NCBI GenBank assembly: GCA_003235575.1
Contig: QJVW01000111.1
Location: forward strand, 1 to 51,519
Reading direction: 5' to 3'
Origin: Candidatus Eiseniibacteriota bacterium
Lineage (GTDB): Bacteria; Eisenbacteria; RBG-16-71-46; SZUA-252
DNA: 51,519 nucleotides
Shown: in pieces, positions 24,138 through 31,845 of the stretch
Numbering within the stretch: position 1 is the first letter of the stretch
How the letters are laid out: the number at the start of each line of letters is the position of its first letter
Translations under genes and position numbers: made by a program
The notes under the pieces: generated by a model
Database searches by the model: none
Told to the model about the DNA's origin: nothing
The model's input: the letters and a program-made list of their open reading frames with translations, nothing else

Positions 24138-26525
24138 GTGGTCGGCAGGACGCTCGGTCACTATCGGATTACAGCCGCCATCGGCGCCGGCGGGATGGGC
24201 GAGGTGTACCGCGCCACGGACACGAAGCTCGGCCGCGAGGTGGCGCTCAAGGTGCTTCCCGGCGAGTTGGCCGCGAACTCGGAGCGTCTTGATCGGTTCC
24301 GTCGCGAAGCCATGATGCTGGCGGCCCTCGACCATCCGAACATCGTCACCGTGCACTCGGTGGATGTGTTCGACGGCGTTCACTTCCTCACCATGCAGCT
24401 GGTCGAGGGCGAGTCGCTGGATCGGCTGATCCCCAGGGGCGGCATGGCTGTAGACCGCATCCTCGAGATCGCCTCCGCGATCGCCGGCTCGCTGGCCGCC
24501 GCGCACGACAAGGGCATCGTCCACCGCGATCTCAAGCCCGCCAACGTCATGATCACCGGCGACGGACGGGTGAAGGTGCTCGACTTCGGGCTCGCCAAGA
24601 GCGCCGCGGCGACGCCGGACGAGCGGTTGGATCCCGATGTGACGACCCAGCTCCAAACGCGCACCGGGGCCGTGATGGGCACGATGCCCTACATGTCGCC
24701 GGAGCAGGTCGCGGGACGCGCGGTGGATCACCGCAGCGACATCTTCTCCCTCGGCGTGATGCTGTACGAGTTGGCGACCGGAGAACGCCCCTTCCAGGGA
24801 GGATCCTCGGCGGAGCTCGCCTCCGCGATCCTGCGCGACCCGCCGCCGCCCCTCTCGCCCCGCCGCGCCGGGCTGCCGGAGGGGCTCATGCGGATCATCA
24901 CGCGCTGTCTCGAGAAGGAGCCGGACGCCCGCTTCTCCCGGATGCGCGACGTCGACGCCGCGCTGCGAAGCGTATCGGTCGGCGGCGACCACCGAATGAC
25001 CGCGGCGGCACGGAAGTCGCGGCGGTGGTCCGGCCCGCTGCAAATCGCGGGGGTCACCGTCGCGCTTCTGGCGGTGCTGTACCTGCTGGCACGATTCGGG
25101 TTCATCGGCCCGTTCGGGAAGGGGGAGATGGACGGGCACGAGGTTCGGTCCATCGCCGTGCTTCCGCTCGACAACTACTCCGGGGACGCGAGCCAGGATT
25201 ACTTCGCGGAAGGGATGACCGACGCGCTCACCGCGGACCTGGCCCGGATGAGCAACCTCCGGGTGATCTCGCGCGGGTCGGCGATGCAGTTCAAGGGCGA
25301 GGATCGACCATCCACTCCCGAGATCGCGAAGGTCCTCGGCGTCGACGCGATCATCGAGGGATCGGTGTATCGATCCGGCGACAAGGTCCGGATCACGGCG
25401 CAGCTCATCGACGCGCGCACCGATCGACACCTGTGGGCCGAGAACTTCGAACGCAGCTCCAAGGACGTCCTCGCGCTGCAGCGAGACCTGGCGTCCGCCA
25501 TCGCGCGCAAGATCAATGTACAGCTCACCCCGGCGGAGCGGACGCACCTCGGAGAGACGGAGACCGTGGATCCCGAGGCGTACGATGCCTACCTGAAAGG
25601 CCGGTACTTCTTCAATCGCCCCAGCGACGAGAATCTACAGAAGGCCATCGCCCGATTCGAGGATGCGATCGCGCTCAACGCGGACTTCGTTCCCGCGCTT
25701 TCGGGATTGTCGGATGCCTACCTCTGGGCCGGGTACAACGAAGGATTCATGACCGCCTCCGAGGCGAGGCCGAAAGCCAAGGCCGCCGCCGAGAGGGCGA
25801 TCCGACTCGATCCCCAATCGGCCGAAGCGCACACGTCGCTCGCCGTCTTCAAGTGCTTCTACGAATACGACTGGGAAGGCAGCGAGGCCGCGTTTCGCCG
25901 CGCGCTCGAGCTCAACCCGAACTATGCGTTCGCGCACGACCAGTTCGCGCTTGCGCTGGCCTTCCAGGGACGGTTCGAGGAGTCCGTCGCCGAAAGCCGG
26001 CGCGCGGCGGAACTGGACCCCCTCAATCCACAGATCCCCATCGACGCCATCTTCGCGCTGGCCTGGAAGGGCGACCTCCAGGGCGCGAGGGAACAAGTCG
26101 CGCGGGCCGAGGCGCTCGACCCGACCTATTTCTTTCCCGCCATGGCGTACGGGTGGATCGATGTCCAAGAAGGAAAGGTGGAGGACGCCATTCCGCAGTT
26201 TCAGCGGTCCAAGACGATGGGGGCTCCGGCCTTCGTCAGCGCCTGGCTCGCGTACGCCTACGGGACTTCCGGAGATCGCACGCGAGCGATCGCCGAGATC
26301 GAGGATCTGAAACGGATGTCGCTCCATGGCCGGATCACGCCGTTCGACAACGCGCTGGTGGCCCTGGGCCTGCGGGACTACGCACGCACCGTGAGTCTGT
26401 TGGAGCAGGCCTATGCGTTGGACTCGCAGTGGCTCGGTTGGCTCAAGAACGATCGAAGCTTCGATCCGCTGCGCTCGGACCCGCGGTTTCGCGCGCTCCT
26501 GAAGCGGCTGGGGCTCGATGACTGA
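24138..26525 (+). CDS. Ser/Thr protein kinase with TolB-like module and TPR repeats
   Basis: 795 residues. Residues about 4-270 are a Hanks-type kinase: glycine loop AAIGAGGMGEVYRA, ALKVLP lysine, HRDLKPANVM catalytic loop, DFGLAK. One transmembrane helix follows (VTVALLAVLYLLARFGFI, about 305-325). Then comes a FlgO/TolB-N-like domain (SIAVLPLDNYSGDASQDYFA through DAIIEGSVYRSGDKVRITAQ) and TPRs to the end (SAEAHTSLAVFKCFYEYDW onward). The kinase is cytoplasmic and the TolB/TPR half should be periplasmic. The GTG start has AAGGAA upstream. Targets unknown. Confidence 0.9.
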   Translation: MVGRTLGHYRITAAIGAGGMGEVYRATDTKLGREVALKVLPGELAANSERLDRFRREAMMLAALDHPNIVTVHSVDVFDGVHFLTMQLVEGESLDRLIPRGGMAVDRILEIASAIAGSLAAAHDKGIVHRDLKPANVMITGDGRVKVLDFGLAKSAAATPDERLDPDVTTQLQTRTGAVMGTMPYMSPEQVAGRAVDHRSDIFSLGVMLYELATGERPFQGGSSAELASAILRDPPPPLSPRRAGLPEGLMRIITRCLEKEPDARFSRMRDVDAALRSVSVGGDHRMTAAARKSRRWSGPLQIAGVTVALLAVLYLLARFGFIGPFGKGEMDGHEVRSIAVLPLDNYSGDASQDYFAEGMTDALTADLARMSNLRVISRGSAMQFKGEDRPSTPEIAKVLGVDAIIEGSVYRSGDKVRITAQLIDARTDRHLWAENFERSSKDVLALQRDLASAIARKINVQLTPAERTHLGETETVDPEAYDAYLKGRYFFNRPSDENLQKAIARFEDAIALNADFVPALSGLSDAYLWAGYNEGFMTASEARPKAKAAAERAIRLDPQSAEAHTSLAVFKCFYEYDWEGSEAAFRRALELNPNYAFAHDQFALALAFQGRFEESVAESRRAAELDPLNPQIPIDAIFALAWKGDLQGAREQVARAEALDPTYFFPAMAYGWIDVQEGKVEDAIPQFQRSKTMGAPAFVSAWLAYAYGTSGDRTRAIAEIEDLKRMSLHGRITPFDNALVALGLRDYARTVSLLEQAYALDSQWLGWLKNDRSFDPLRSDPRFRALLKRLGLDD

Positions 26526-26561
26526 CGACGGGAGACGTCCCGGCGACGGCGTACCGGCTCC

Positions 26562-26590
26562 TGGTCACATCCGCATCCCTTTGGTAGTAT
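26562..26590 (+). promoter_or_regulatory. Promoter for the DUF3798-ABC transporter operon
   Basis: TGGTCA (26562-26567), 17 bases, TAGTAT (26585-26590) with a TGG extension in front of the -10. It lies in the 144-base gap after the kinase gene and 80 bases before the lipoprotein start. A small CGGGA-GACG-TCCCG hairpin at 26529-26542 just upstream may be a weak terminator for the kinase. Confidence 0.45.
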
Positions 26591-26669
26591 CGAGAATGGC
26601 CCTGCGGGGCATCACCTTCGCGTGCCGGCAACACTTCCCACAGCCCGGTTCCCGGGCGGAGAATCGACC

Positions 26670-27830
26670 ATGATGGCATTGAAACGACCTCGCCTCGCCC
26701 TCGCCGTGTTCGCCTCGACGCTCCTCGGGATCGCGCTCGTGGCCGGCTGCGGGCAGCAGGCCAAGACCGAGACCGCCTCCCTGCCGCCCGAACGGGCGAT
26801 CGACTTCAAGATCGGCGTTCTGACGGGCACCGTGTCCCAGGGTGAGGATGAATACCGCGCGGCGCAGATGATGGCGGTACGGTTCGGGGAAGACCACATC
26901 AAGCACGTCACCTATCCCGACAATTTCATGAACGAGCAGGAAACGGTGATCGCGCAGCTGGTCGGCCTGGCCGACGACCCCGACGTGAAGATCATCATCG
27001 CGGGCCAGGCGATCCCGGGTTCCATCGCGGCGCTGCGCAAGATCCGCGAGAAGCGTCCCGACATCAAGATCGCCTTCATCGAGCCACACGAGGATCCGGC
27101 CATCGTGAATGCCGAGGTCGATCTCTCGATCCAGCCCGATCAGCTGGCGCGCGGACGGACCATCGTCGAAGTGGCGAAGAAGATGGGCGCCACGGACTTC
27201 GTTCACTACTCCTTCCCGCGCCACATGTCGCAAGAGCTTCTCGCCCGTCGCCGCGACATCATGAAGCAGACGTGCGAGGAGAACGGCATGACCTTCCACT
27301 TCGTGACGGCGCCCGATCCCATGGCCGAGGGCGGCCTGGCCGCGTCGCAGCAGTTCATCACGGAGGACGTGCCGCGCGAGATGAAGCAGCACGGCGAGAA
27401 GACGGCCTTCTTCTCCACGAATTGCGGCATGCAGGACCCCCTGATCCGCACGGTGCTCCAGACCGGCGGGTATGTACCCGAGCAGTGCTGCCCCAGCCCC
27501 ACGCACGGCTACCCTACCGCGCTGGGCATCGCGATTCCTCCGGACAAGGCGGGCGACTTCGAGTACATCAACGCGGAGAACCGGCGGGTGATCGCCGAGC
27601 ACGGCAAGACGGGACACTTCGCCACCTGGCCCGTGCCGGAGGTGATCCTCTCGATGCGCGCCGCCGCCGACTTGCTGGCCGACGCCGTCGAGGGCAAGGC
27701 GGACTACAAGGACCCCGCGACGGTCAAGAAGTACCTGGAGGAGAAGGCGGGGGTCCCCGTCACGCTCACGATGTACGACGAGAACAAGGGCAACTCGTAC
27801 CTTCTCCTTGTCGGCGACATCTACTACTAG
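26670..27830 (+). CDS. DUF3798-family substrate-binding lipoprotein
   Basis: 386 residues. Signal with a clear lipobox (LLGIALVAGCGQQ, Cys27), then IDFKIGVLTGTVSQGEDEYR and repeated alpha/beta segments typical of periplasmic binding proteins (VKIIIAGQAIPGSIAALRKI). The family resembles BMP/nucleoside-type receptors and is found with two-ATPase-domain importers, as here. GGAG lies about 9 bases before the ATG; a second ATG follows at once. First gene of the transporter operon. Ligand unknown. Confidence 0.82.
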   Translation: MMALKRPRLALAVFASTLLGIALVAGCGQQAKTETASLPPERAIDFKIGVLTGTVSQGEDEYRAAQMMAVRFGEDHIKHVTYPDNFMNEQETVIAQLVGLADDPDVKIIIAGQAIPGSIAALRKIREKRPDIKIAFIEPHEDPAIVNAEVDLSIQPDQLARGRTIVEVAKKMGATDFVHYSFPRHMSQELLARRRDIMKQTCEENGMTFHFVTAPDPMAEGGLAASQQFITEDVPREMKQHGEKTAFFSTNCGMQDPLIRTVLQTGGYVPEQCCPSPTHGYPTALGIAIPPDKAGDFEYINAENRRVIAEHGKTGHFATWPVPEVILSMRAAADLLADAVEGKADYKDPATVKKYLEEKAGVPVTLTMYDENKGNSYLLLVGDIYY

Positions 27831-29412
27831 CGCCCGAACCGTCCTCGAGCTCCGGAACGTCACGAAGGAGTACGAGGGGAATCGGGTCCTGAAGGGCGTC
27901 TCGCTCTCCGTCAAGGCGGGCGAAATTCACGCCCTTGTCGGCGAGAACGGGGCCGGCAAGAGCACCCTGATGAACATCCTGTTCGGGATGCCGGTGATCC
28001 AAGAAACCGGCGGCTACGGGGGCGACGTCATCCTGGACGGCGCCCCCGTTCGTTTCACCGCCCCCGTCCAGGCGATGGACGCGGGGATGGGCATGGTTCA
28101 CCAGGAATTCATGCTCCTCCCCGGCTTCCGCGTCGCCGAGAACATCAAGCTGAATCGTGAACCCACCCACCGTTCGTTCCTGTCGCCGATCTTCGGCCGC
28201 CGCCTCGACACCATCGACGAGAAGACGATTCGATCCGACGCCCGTCGCGCGCTCGATCGCGTCGGCATGGACGTGGACGAGTGGCTCCCCGTCGCGGGTC
28301 TTCCGGTCGGGCACATGCAGTTCATCGAGATCGCCCGCGAGGTCGACAAGTCCAACCTGAAACTGCTGATCTTCGACGAGCCGACGGCGGTGCTGACGGA
28401 GTCGGAGGCGGAGCGGCTGCTGGAGGCGATGCGCGTCTTCGCGTCCTCGGGCGTGGGCATCCTGTTCATCACGCACCGCCTCGACGAGGTGAAGGCCGTC
28501 GCCGATCGGATGACCGTGCTGCGGGACGGCGAGGTCGTGGAGTCCCCCGATCCCGCGACGACGTCGGTCGTGCACATGGCGGAGCTGATGGTCGGCCGGC
28601 CCGCGAGCGGGGCCGCGCGGCGCGCCATGGAGGGCGCCGGCGGTGACGTCGTCCTATCCGTGGAGCATCTCCACGTCGCGATGCCGGGAGAACCCGTCGA
28701 GGACGTGTCGTTCACCGTCCGCCGTGGAGAGATCCTGGGCATCGGCGGCCTGGCGGGCCAGGGAAAGCTGGGCATCGCGAACGGGATCATGGGCCTCCAC
28801 ACCGCCTCAGGGAGCGTGGTGCTCGAGGGCGAGCCGTTCGCGCTCAACGACGCCCGCGCGGCCTTGGTCCGCGGCGCCGCGTTCGTGTCCGAGGATCGAC
28901 GCGGCGTGGGGCTCCTGGTGGAGGAGAACATCGAGCTCAACATCGCCCTTTCCGCGCTGGAGGCGCAGGGAATGTTCCTGAAGCCGTTCCCGGTCCCCGC
29001 CCTTCGTCCCCTGGACGGACGCGCGATGCGATCCCATGCCGACGCGATGATTCGCCGGCTCGACATTCGCACGACGGGGCCGCGGCAGGAGGTGCGGCGC
29101 CTCTCCGGCGGCAATCAACAAAAGGTCTGCATCGCGCGCGCCATGACGCTGAAACCCCGGTTGCTGTTCGTGAACGAACCGACGCGCGGCATCGACGTCG
29201 GCGCCAAGGAGCGGGTCCTCGAGATCCTCGCGAGTCTGAATCGCGACGAGGGGGTGACCCTGGTCGTGACGTCCTCGGAGTTGGCGGAGCTGCGCGCGTT
29301 CTGCGATCGGATCCTCATCATCTACAAGGGCCGCGTGGCGGCGGCGCTGGCGCCGGACGCCTCGGACGCGGACTTCGGGCTCGCGATGGCCGGCGGGGCG
29401 CACGCGTCATGA
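27808..29412 (+). CDS. ABC importer ATPase with two nucleotide-binding domains (RbsA/YufO type)
   Basis: 534 residues, two fused ABC domains. Domain 1: Walker A GENGAGKST, Q-loop HQEFMLLP, Walker B LLIFDEPTAVLT; its signature is degenerate (LPVGHMQFIEIA). Domain 2: Walker A is altered (GLAGQGKLGIAN), the signature is RRLSGGNQQKVCIARA and Walker B is LLFVNEPTRGID with Asn-Glu. This asymmetry is normal for the sugar/nucleoside class. The TTG start overlaps the lipoprotein gene by 23 bases; no ATG or GTG alternative exists. It should power the two permeases downstream. Confidence 0.9.
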   Translation: MSATSTTSARTVLELRNVTKEYEGNRVLKGVSLSVKAGEIHALVGENGAGKSTLMNILFGMPVIQETGGYGGDVILDGAPVRFTAPVQAMDAGMGMVHQEFMLLPGFRVAENIKLNREPTHRSFLSPIFGRRLDTIDEKTIRSDARRALDRVGMDVDEWLPVAGLPVGHMQFIEIAREVDKSNLKLLIFDEPTAVLTESEAERLLEAMRVFASSGVGILFITHRLDEVKAVADRMTVLRDGEVVESPDPATTSVVHMAELMVGRPASGAARRAMEGAGGDVVLSVEHLHVAMPGEPVEDVSFTVRRGEILGIGGLAGQGKLGIANGIMGLHTASGSVVLEGEPFALNDARAALVRGAAFVSEDRRGVGLLVEENIELNIALSALEAQGMFLKPFPVPALRPLDGRAMRSHADAMIRRLDIRTTGPRQEVRRLSGGNQQKVCIARAMTLKPRLLFVNEPTRGIDVGAKERVLEILASLNRDEGVTLVVTSSELAELRAFCDRILIIYKGRVAAALAPDASDADFGLAMAGGAHAS

Positions 29413-29451
29413 TGCGCCGCGTGCCGTTGAACGACTGCGGCTTCGAGGGGC

Positions 29452-29543
29452 GGCGTCGGGGGCGAGAAACCCTCTGGTCGCTGTGCGGCGCCTTCGCTTC
29501 GCGAAGGCTTGCAGGCTCCCGCCGGGTTCTCGCCCCCGGCGCC
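29452..29543 (+). repeat. Hairpin module 1 of the composite element
   Basis: Outer stem: 29452-29472 pairs with 29524-29543 (19 base pairs, one G-T pair and one bulged A; core CGGGGGCGAGAA with TTCTCGCCCCCG). Inner stem-loop: CCTTCGC-TTC-GCGAAGG (29491-29507). Between the two stems are the conserved internal segments GGTCGCTGTGCGGCG and CTTGCAGGCTCCC. Confidence 0.75.
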
Positions 29544-29604
29544 GCCGGTACGAGGATCAGCAGACTGGCCCACGCTCCGTCGCCTGAAGGTTCGCCGCCG
29601 GTAC

Positions 29605-29697
29605 GGGGATCGGCCGGGAATCGCCGGAGGGAGCCTGCAAGCCCGCGCGGAGCGCGGGCGCCGCACAGCGACCGGAGACGATTCCCGGCCGATCCCC
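29605..29697 (-). repeat. Hairpin module 2 of the composite element (inverted)
   Basis: Outer stem: perfect 19-bp pair 29605-29623 with 29679-29697 (GGGGATCGGCCGGGAATCG and its complement), extended by CCGG/CCGG beyond a 3-base bulge. Inner stem-loop: CCCGCGC-GGA-GCGCGGG (29641-29657). Internal segments are the exact complements of those in module 1, whereas the two stems differ from module 1 in base sequence. Confidence 0.75.
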
Positions 29698-29746
29698 ACC
29701 CCGAGCGCCCGAATGCGGTCTCTGACCGGGCGCGGAGCCGCGAGCG

Positions 29747-30793
29747 ATGATGGATCGCGTTCGCGCCTTCGTGCGCGAGGCCGGCGTGCCGCGCCTCCTG
29801 ATCGGCGCGTTCGTGGTGGCGCTCTTCGCCGTCGCGGTGGCGACGAAGATGAATCTTCCGAGTCTGGTCACCGACTCGATCGTCCGCGTGGCCCGAAACG
29901 GAATCCTGGTCCTGGCGCTCCTCCCCGCGATCCAGGGCGGCGTCGGTCTCAATTTCGGCCTCCCGATCGGCATCATCTGCGGGCTGGTCGGATGCGTGAT
30001 CACGCTCAATTTCGGCGTCCACGGCCCCGTGGGACTTCTTCTGGCGTCGGCGCTCGGCGCGGGCCTCGCCATCCCCTCCGGCATCGGATACGGCTGGCTC
30101 CTGAATCGGACGCGCGGCCAGGAGATGATGGTCGGCACCTACCTCGGCTTCGCGTTCGTCTCCGGGATGTCGATCTTCTGGCTGGTGGCGCCCTTCACGA
30201 ACCCGACGCTCGTATGGGCCATCGGCGGCAAGGGACTCCGAACGACGCTGGCGCTGACGGGCATCTTCGACCGCACGCTCGACCGGTTCCTCGCATTCAC
30301 GGTCGCGGGCGTCACGATTCCCACCGGCGCGCTGCTCGTCTTCTTCGGGCTCTGCTGGCTTACGGCCTGGTTCTTCCGGACGCAGATGGGAATCACCATC
30401 GCCGCCGCGCGCAGCAATCCGCGCTTTGCGCGCGCGGCCGGAATCTCCGATCAGCGAACGCGCATCCAGGCGACGGTCTTCTCCACGGTGCTCGGCGCCA
30501 TCGGCATCGTCGTCTACAGCCAGTCGTTCGGGTTCGTGCAGCTCTACACCGCCCCGCTCCTGATGGCCTTCCCCGCCATCGCCTGCATCCTCATCGGCGG
30601 CGCCACCGTGACCCGCGCGACGGTCACGCACGTGATCATCGGGACGTTTCTCTTCCAGTCGATTCTCACGGTGGCGCTTCCGGTGACGAGCCAGGTGATC
30701 CAAGGCGACATCTCCGAGACGGCGCGTCTGATCATCCAGAACGGCATGATTCTCTACGCCCTGACGCGCGTCGGCGTTGGAGGGGAACGGTGA
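29747..30793 (+). CDS. ABC importer permease 1 (BPD_transp_2/nucleoside type)
   Basis: 348 residues, 8-10 hydrophobic helices. Family motifs include GGVGLNFGLPIGIICGLVG near the start and the EAA-like region FFRTQMGITIAAARSNPRFA before ARAAGI. It pairs with permease 2 to form the channel of the importer energised by the upstream ATPase. The ATG (repeated ATGATG) overlaps the stop of the small open frame inside the repeat element. There is no strong ribosome site, so translation may rely on coupling. Ends in a GTGA overlap with permease 2. Confidence 0.88.
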   Translation: MMDRVRAFVREAGVPRLLIGAFVVALFAVAVATKMNLPSLVTDSIVRVARNGILVLALLPAIQGGVGLNFGLPIGIICGLVGCVITLNFGVHGPVGLLLASALGAGLAIPSGIGYGWLLNRTRGQEMMVGTYLGFAFVSGMSIFWLVAPFTNPTLVWAIGGKGLRTTLALTGIFDRTLDRFLAFTVAGVTIPTGALLVFFGLCWLTAWFFRTQMGITIAAARSNPRFARAAGISDQRTRIQATVFSTVLGAIGIVVYSQSFGFVQLYTAPLLMAFPAIACILIGGATVTRATVTHVIIGTFLFQSILTVALPVTSQVIQGDISETARLIIQNGMILYALTRVGVGGER

Positions 30794-31845
30794 GATCGAG
30801 CCGCTACGCCGTTCCGCTCCTCTTTCTCGCGCTCTGCCTCTTCGGCATCTGGGCGGCCAAGATCACCCCGGCGTTCCTCCTCGGCGAGATGCTGGTGCGG
30901 CTCGGCCGGAATTCGATCCTCGTCCTGTCGCTTCTGATCCCGATCCTCGCGGGGCTGGGGCTCAATTTCGGCATCGTGATCGGCGCCATGGCCGGGCAGG
31001 TCGCGGCGATTCTGGCCGTCCACTGGGGGTTCTCGGGAATCGGCGGGTTCGCGTTCGCCATGCTCCTCGCCACCCCAGTGGGGATCGTGTTCGGATGGCT
31101 GACCGGATCGCTGTTCAACCGCGCGAAGGGTCGCGAGATGGTGACCGGGCTGATCGCCGGGTTCTTCGCGAACGGGATCTACCAGCTCTTCTTCCTGTTC
31201 GCGATCGGAACGATCATTCCGTTCGACAATCCGGGCATGGTGCTGCCGCAGGGGTTCGGCCTGCGGAACACGGTCGACCTGACGCCGATCCAGTACGCCG
31301 TGGACGATCTGATTCGCTTCCGCTGGAACATGGAGGGAACGTCGCTCCGCGTGCCGATCGCCTCCTACGTGGTGGTCGGATTCTTCTGCTGGCTGACGCT
31401 GTTCTTCTTCCGAACGCGCATGGGGCAGCAGTTCCGCGCCATGGGCCAGGACCCGCACGTGGCCGAGATCGCCGGCATCCCGGTCGAACGAAACCGGCTT
31501 CTGGCCACGATTCTATCGACCGTCCTGGCGGCGTGGGGGCAGCTTTTCTTCCTGCAGAACATCGGAACGTTGAACACGTACAACAGCCACGAGCAGGTGG
31601 GGATGTTCGCGATCGCGGCGCTCTTGGTGTCGGGCGCGACCGTGTCCAAGGCCACCGTGGGACAGGCGATCCTGGGCACGCTGCTCTTCCATACGCTGTT
31701 CGTGGTGTCGCCGCTGGCGGGTAAGGCCCTGGCGGGCGACGCGCAGACCGGCGAGTACTTCCGAGTGTTCGTCGCCTACGCGGTCATCACGATGGCGCTC
31801 GTGCTCCACGCCTGGCAGGCGGTGCGGCGGGCGCGCGCCGCGTAG
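30790..31845 (+). CDS. ABC importer permease 2 (BPD_transp_2/nucleoside type)
   Basis: 351 residues, multi-helix permease similar to permease 1: LAGLGLNFGIVIGAMAGQVA, and the coupling region FFRTRMGQQFRAMGQDPHVA followed by EIAGIPVERNRLLATIL. Strong GGAGGGGAACG site before the GTG start, which overlaps the permease 1 stop (GTGA). Its last 59 bases overlap the 3' end of the convergent malQ. Confidence 0.88.
   Translation: MRSSRYAVPLLFLALCLFGIWAAKITPAFLLGEMLVRLGRNSILVLSLLIPILAGLGLNFGIVIGAMAGQVAAILAVHWGFSGIGGFAFAMLLATPVGIVFGWLTGSLFNRAKGREMVTGLIAGFFANGIYQLFFLFAIGTIIPFDNPGMVLPQGFGLRNTVDLTPIQYAVDDLIRFRWNMEGTSLRVPIASYVVVGFFCWLTLFFFRTRMGQQFRAMGQDPHVAEIAGIPVERNRLLATILSTVLAAWGQLFFLQNIGTLNTYNSHEQVGMFAIAALLVSGATVSKATVGQAILGTLLFHTLFVVSPLAGKALAGDAQTGEYFRVFVAYAVITMALVLHAWQAVRRARAA

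Larger units (their letters stand above)
29452..29697. repeat. Composite inverted-repeat element between ATPase and permease genes
   Basis: Two hairpin modules of 92 and 93 bases in opposite orientation, 61 bases apart, fill the gap between the ABC ATPase and the first permease. They share 45-base arms (29476-29520 against the complement of 29629-29673): 17 of 17 outer and 13 of 13 inner bases match, while the 15 in the middle match at 10. A direct repeat CGCCGCCGGTACG(A/G)GGATC lies at 29540-29558 and 29593-29611. A 113-codon open frame (29409-29750) runs through it, with ATGA overlaps at both ends, but its Arg/Pro/Ser-rich product looks like a by-product of the repeat. Resembles a REPIN or other non-autonomous repeat; origin unknown. 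Confidence 0.8.

Noticed and set aside
26529-26542. Terminator after the kinase gene
   Set aside because: Only a 5-bp stem with no T run; mentioned with the neighbouring promoter but too weak to list alone.
29318-30703. Minus-strand frame spanning the repeat element and permease 1
   Set aside because: Antisense to a clear permease; the part in the repeat reflects its inverted symmetry, not a protein family.
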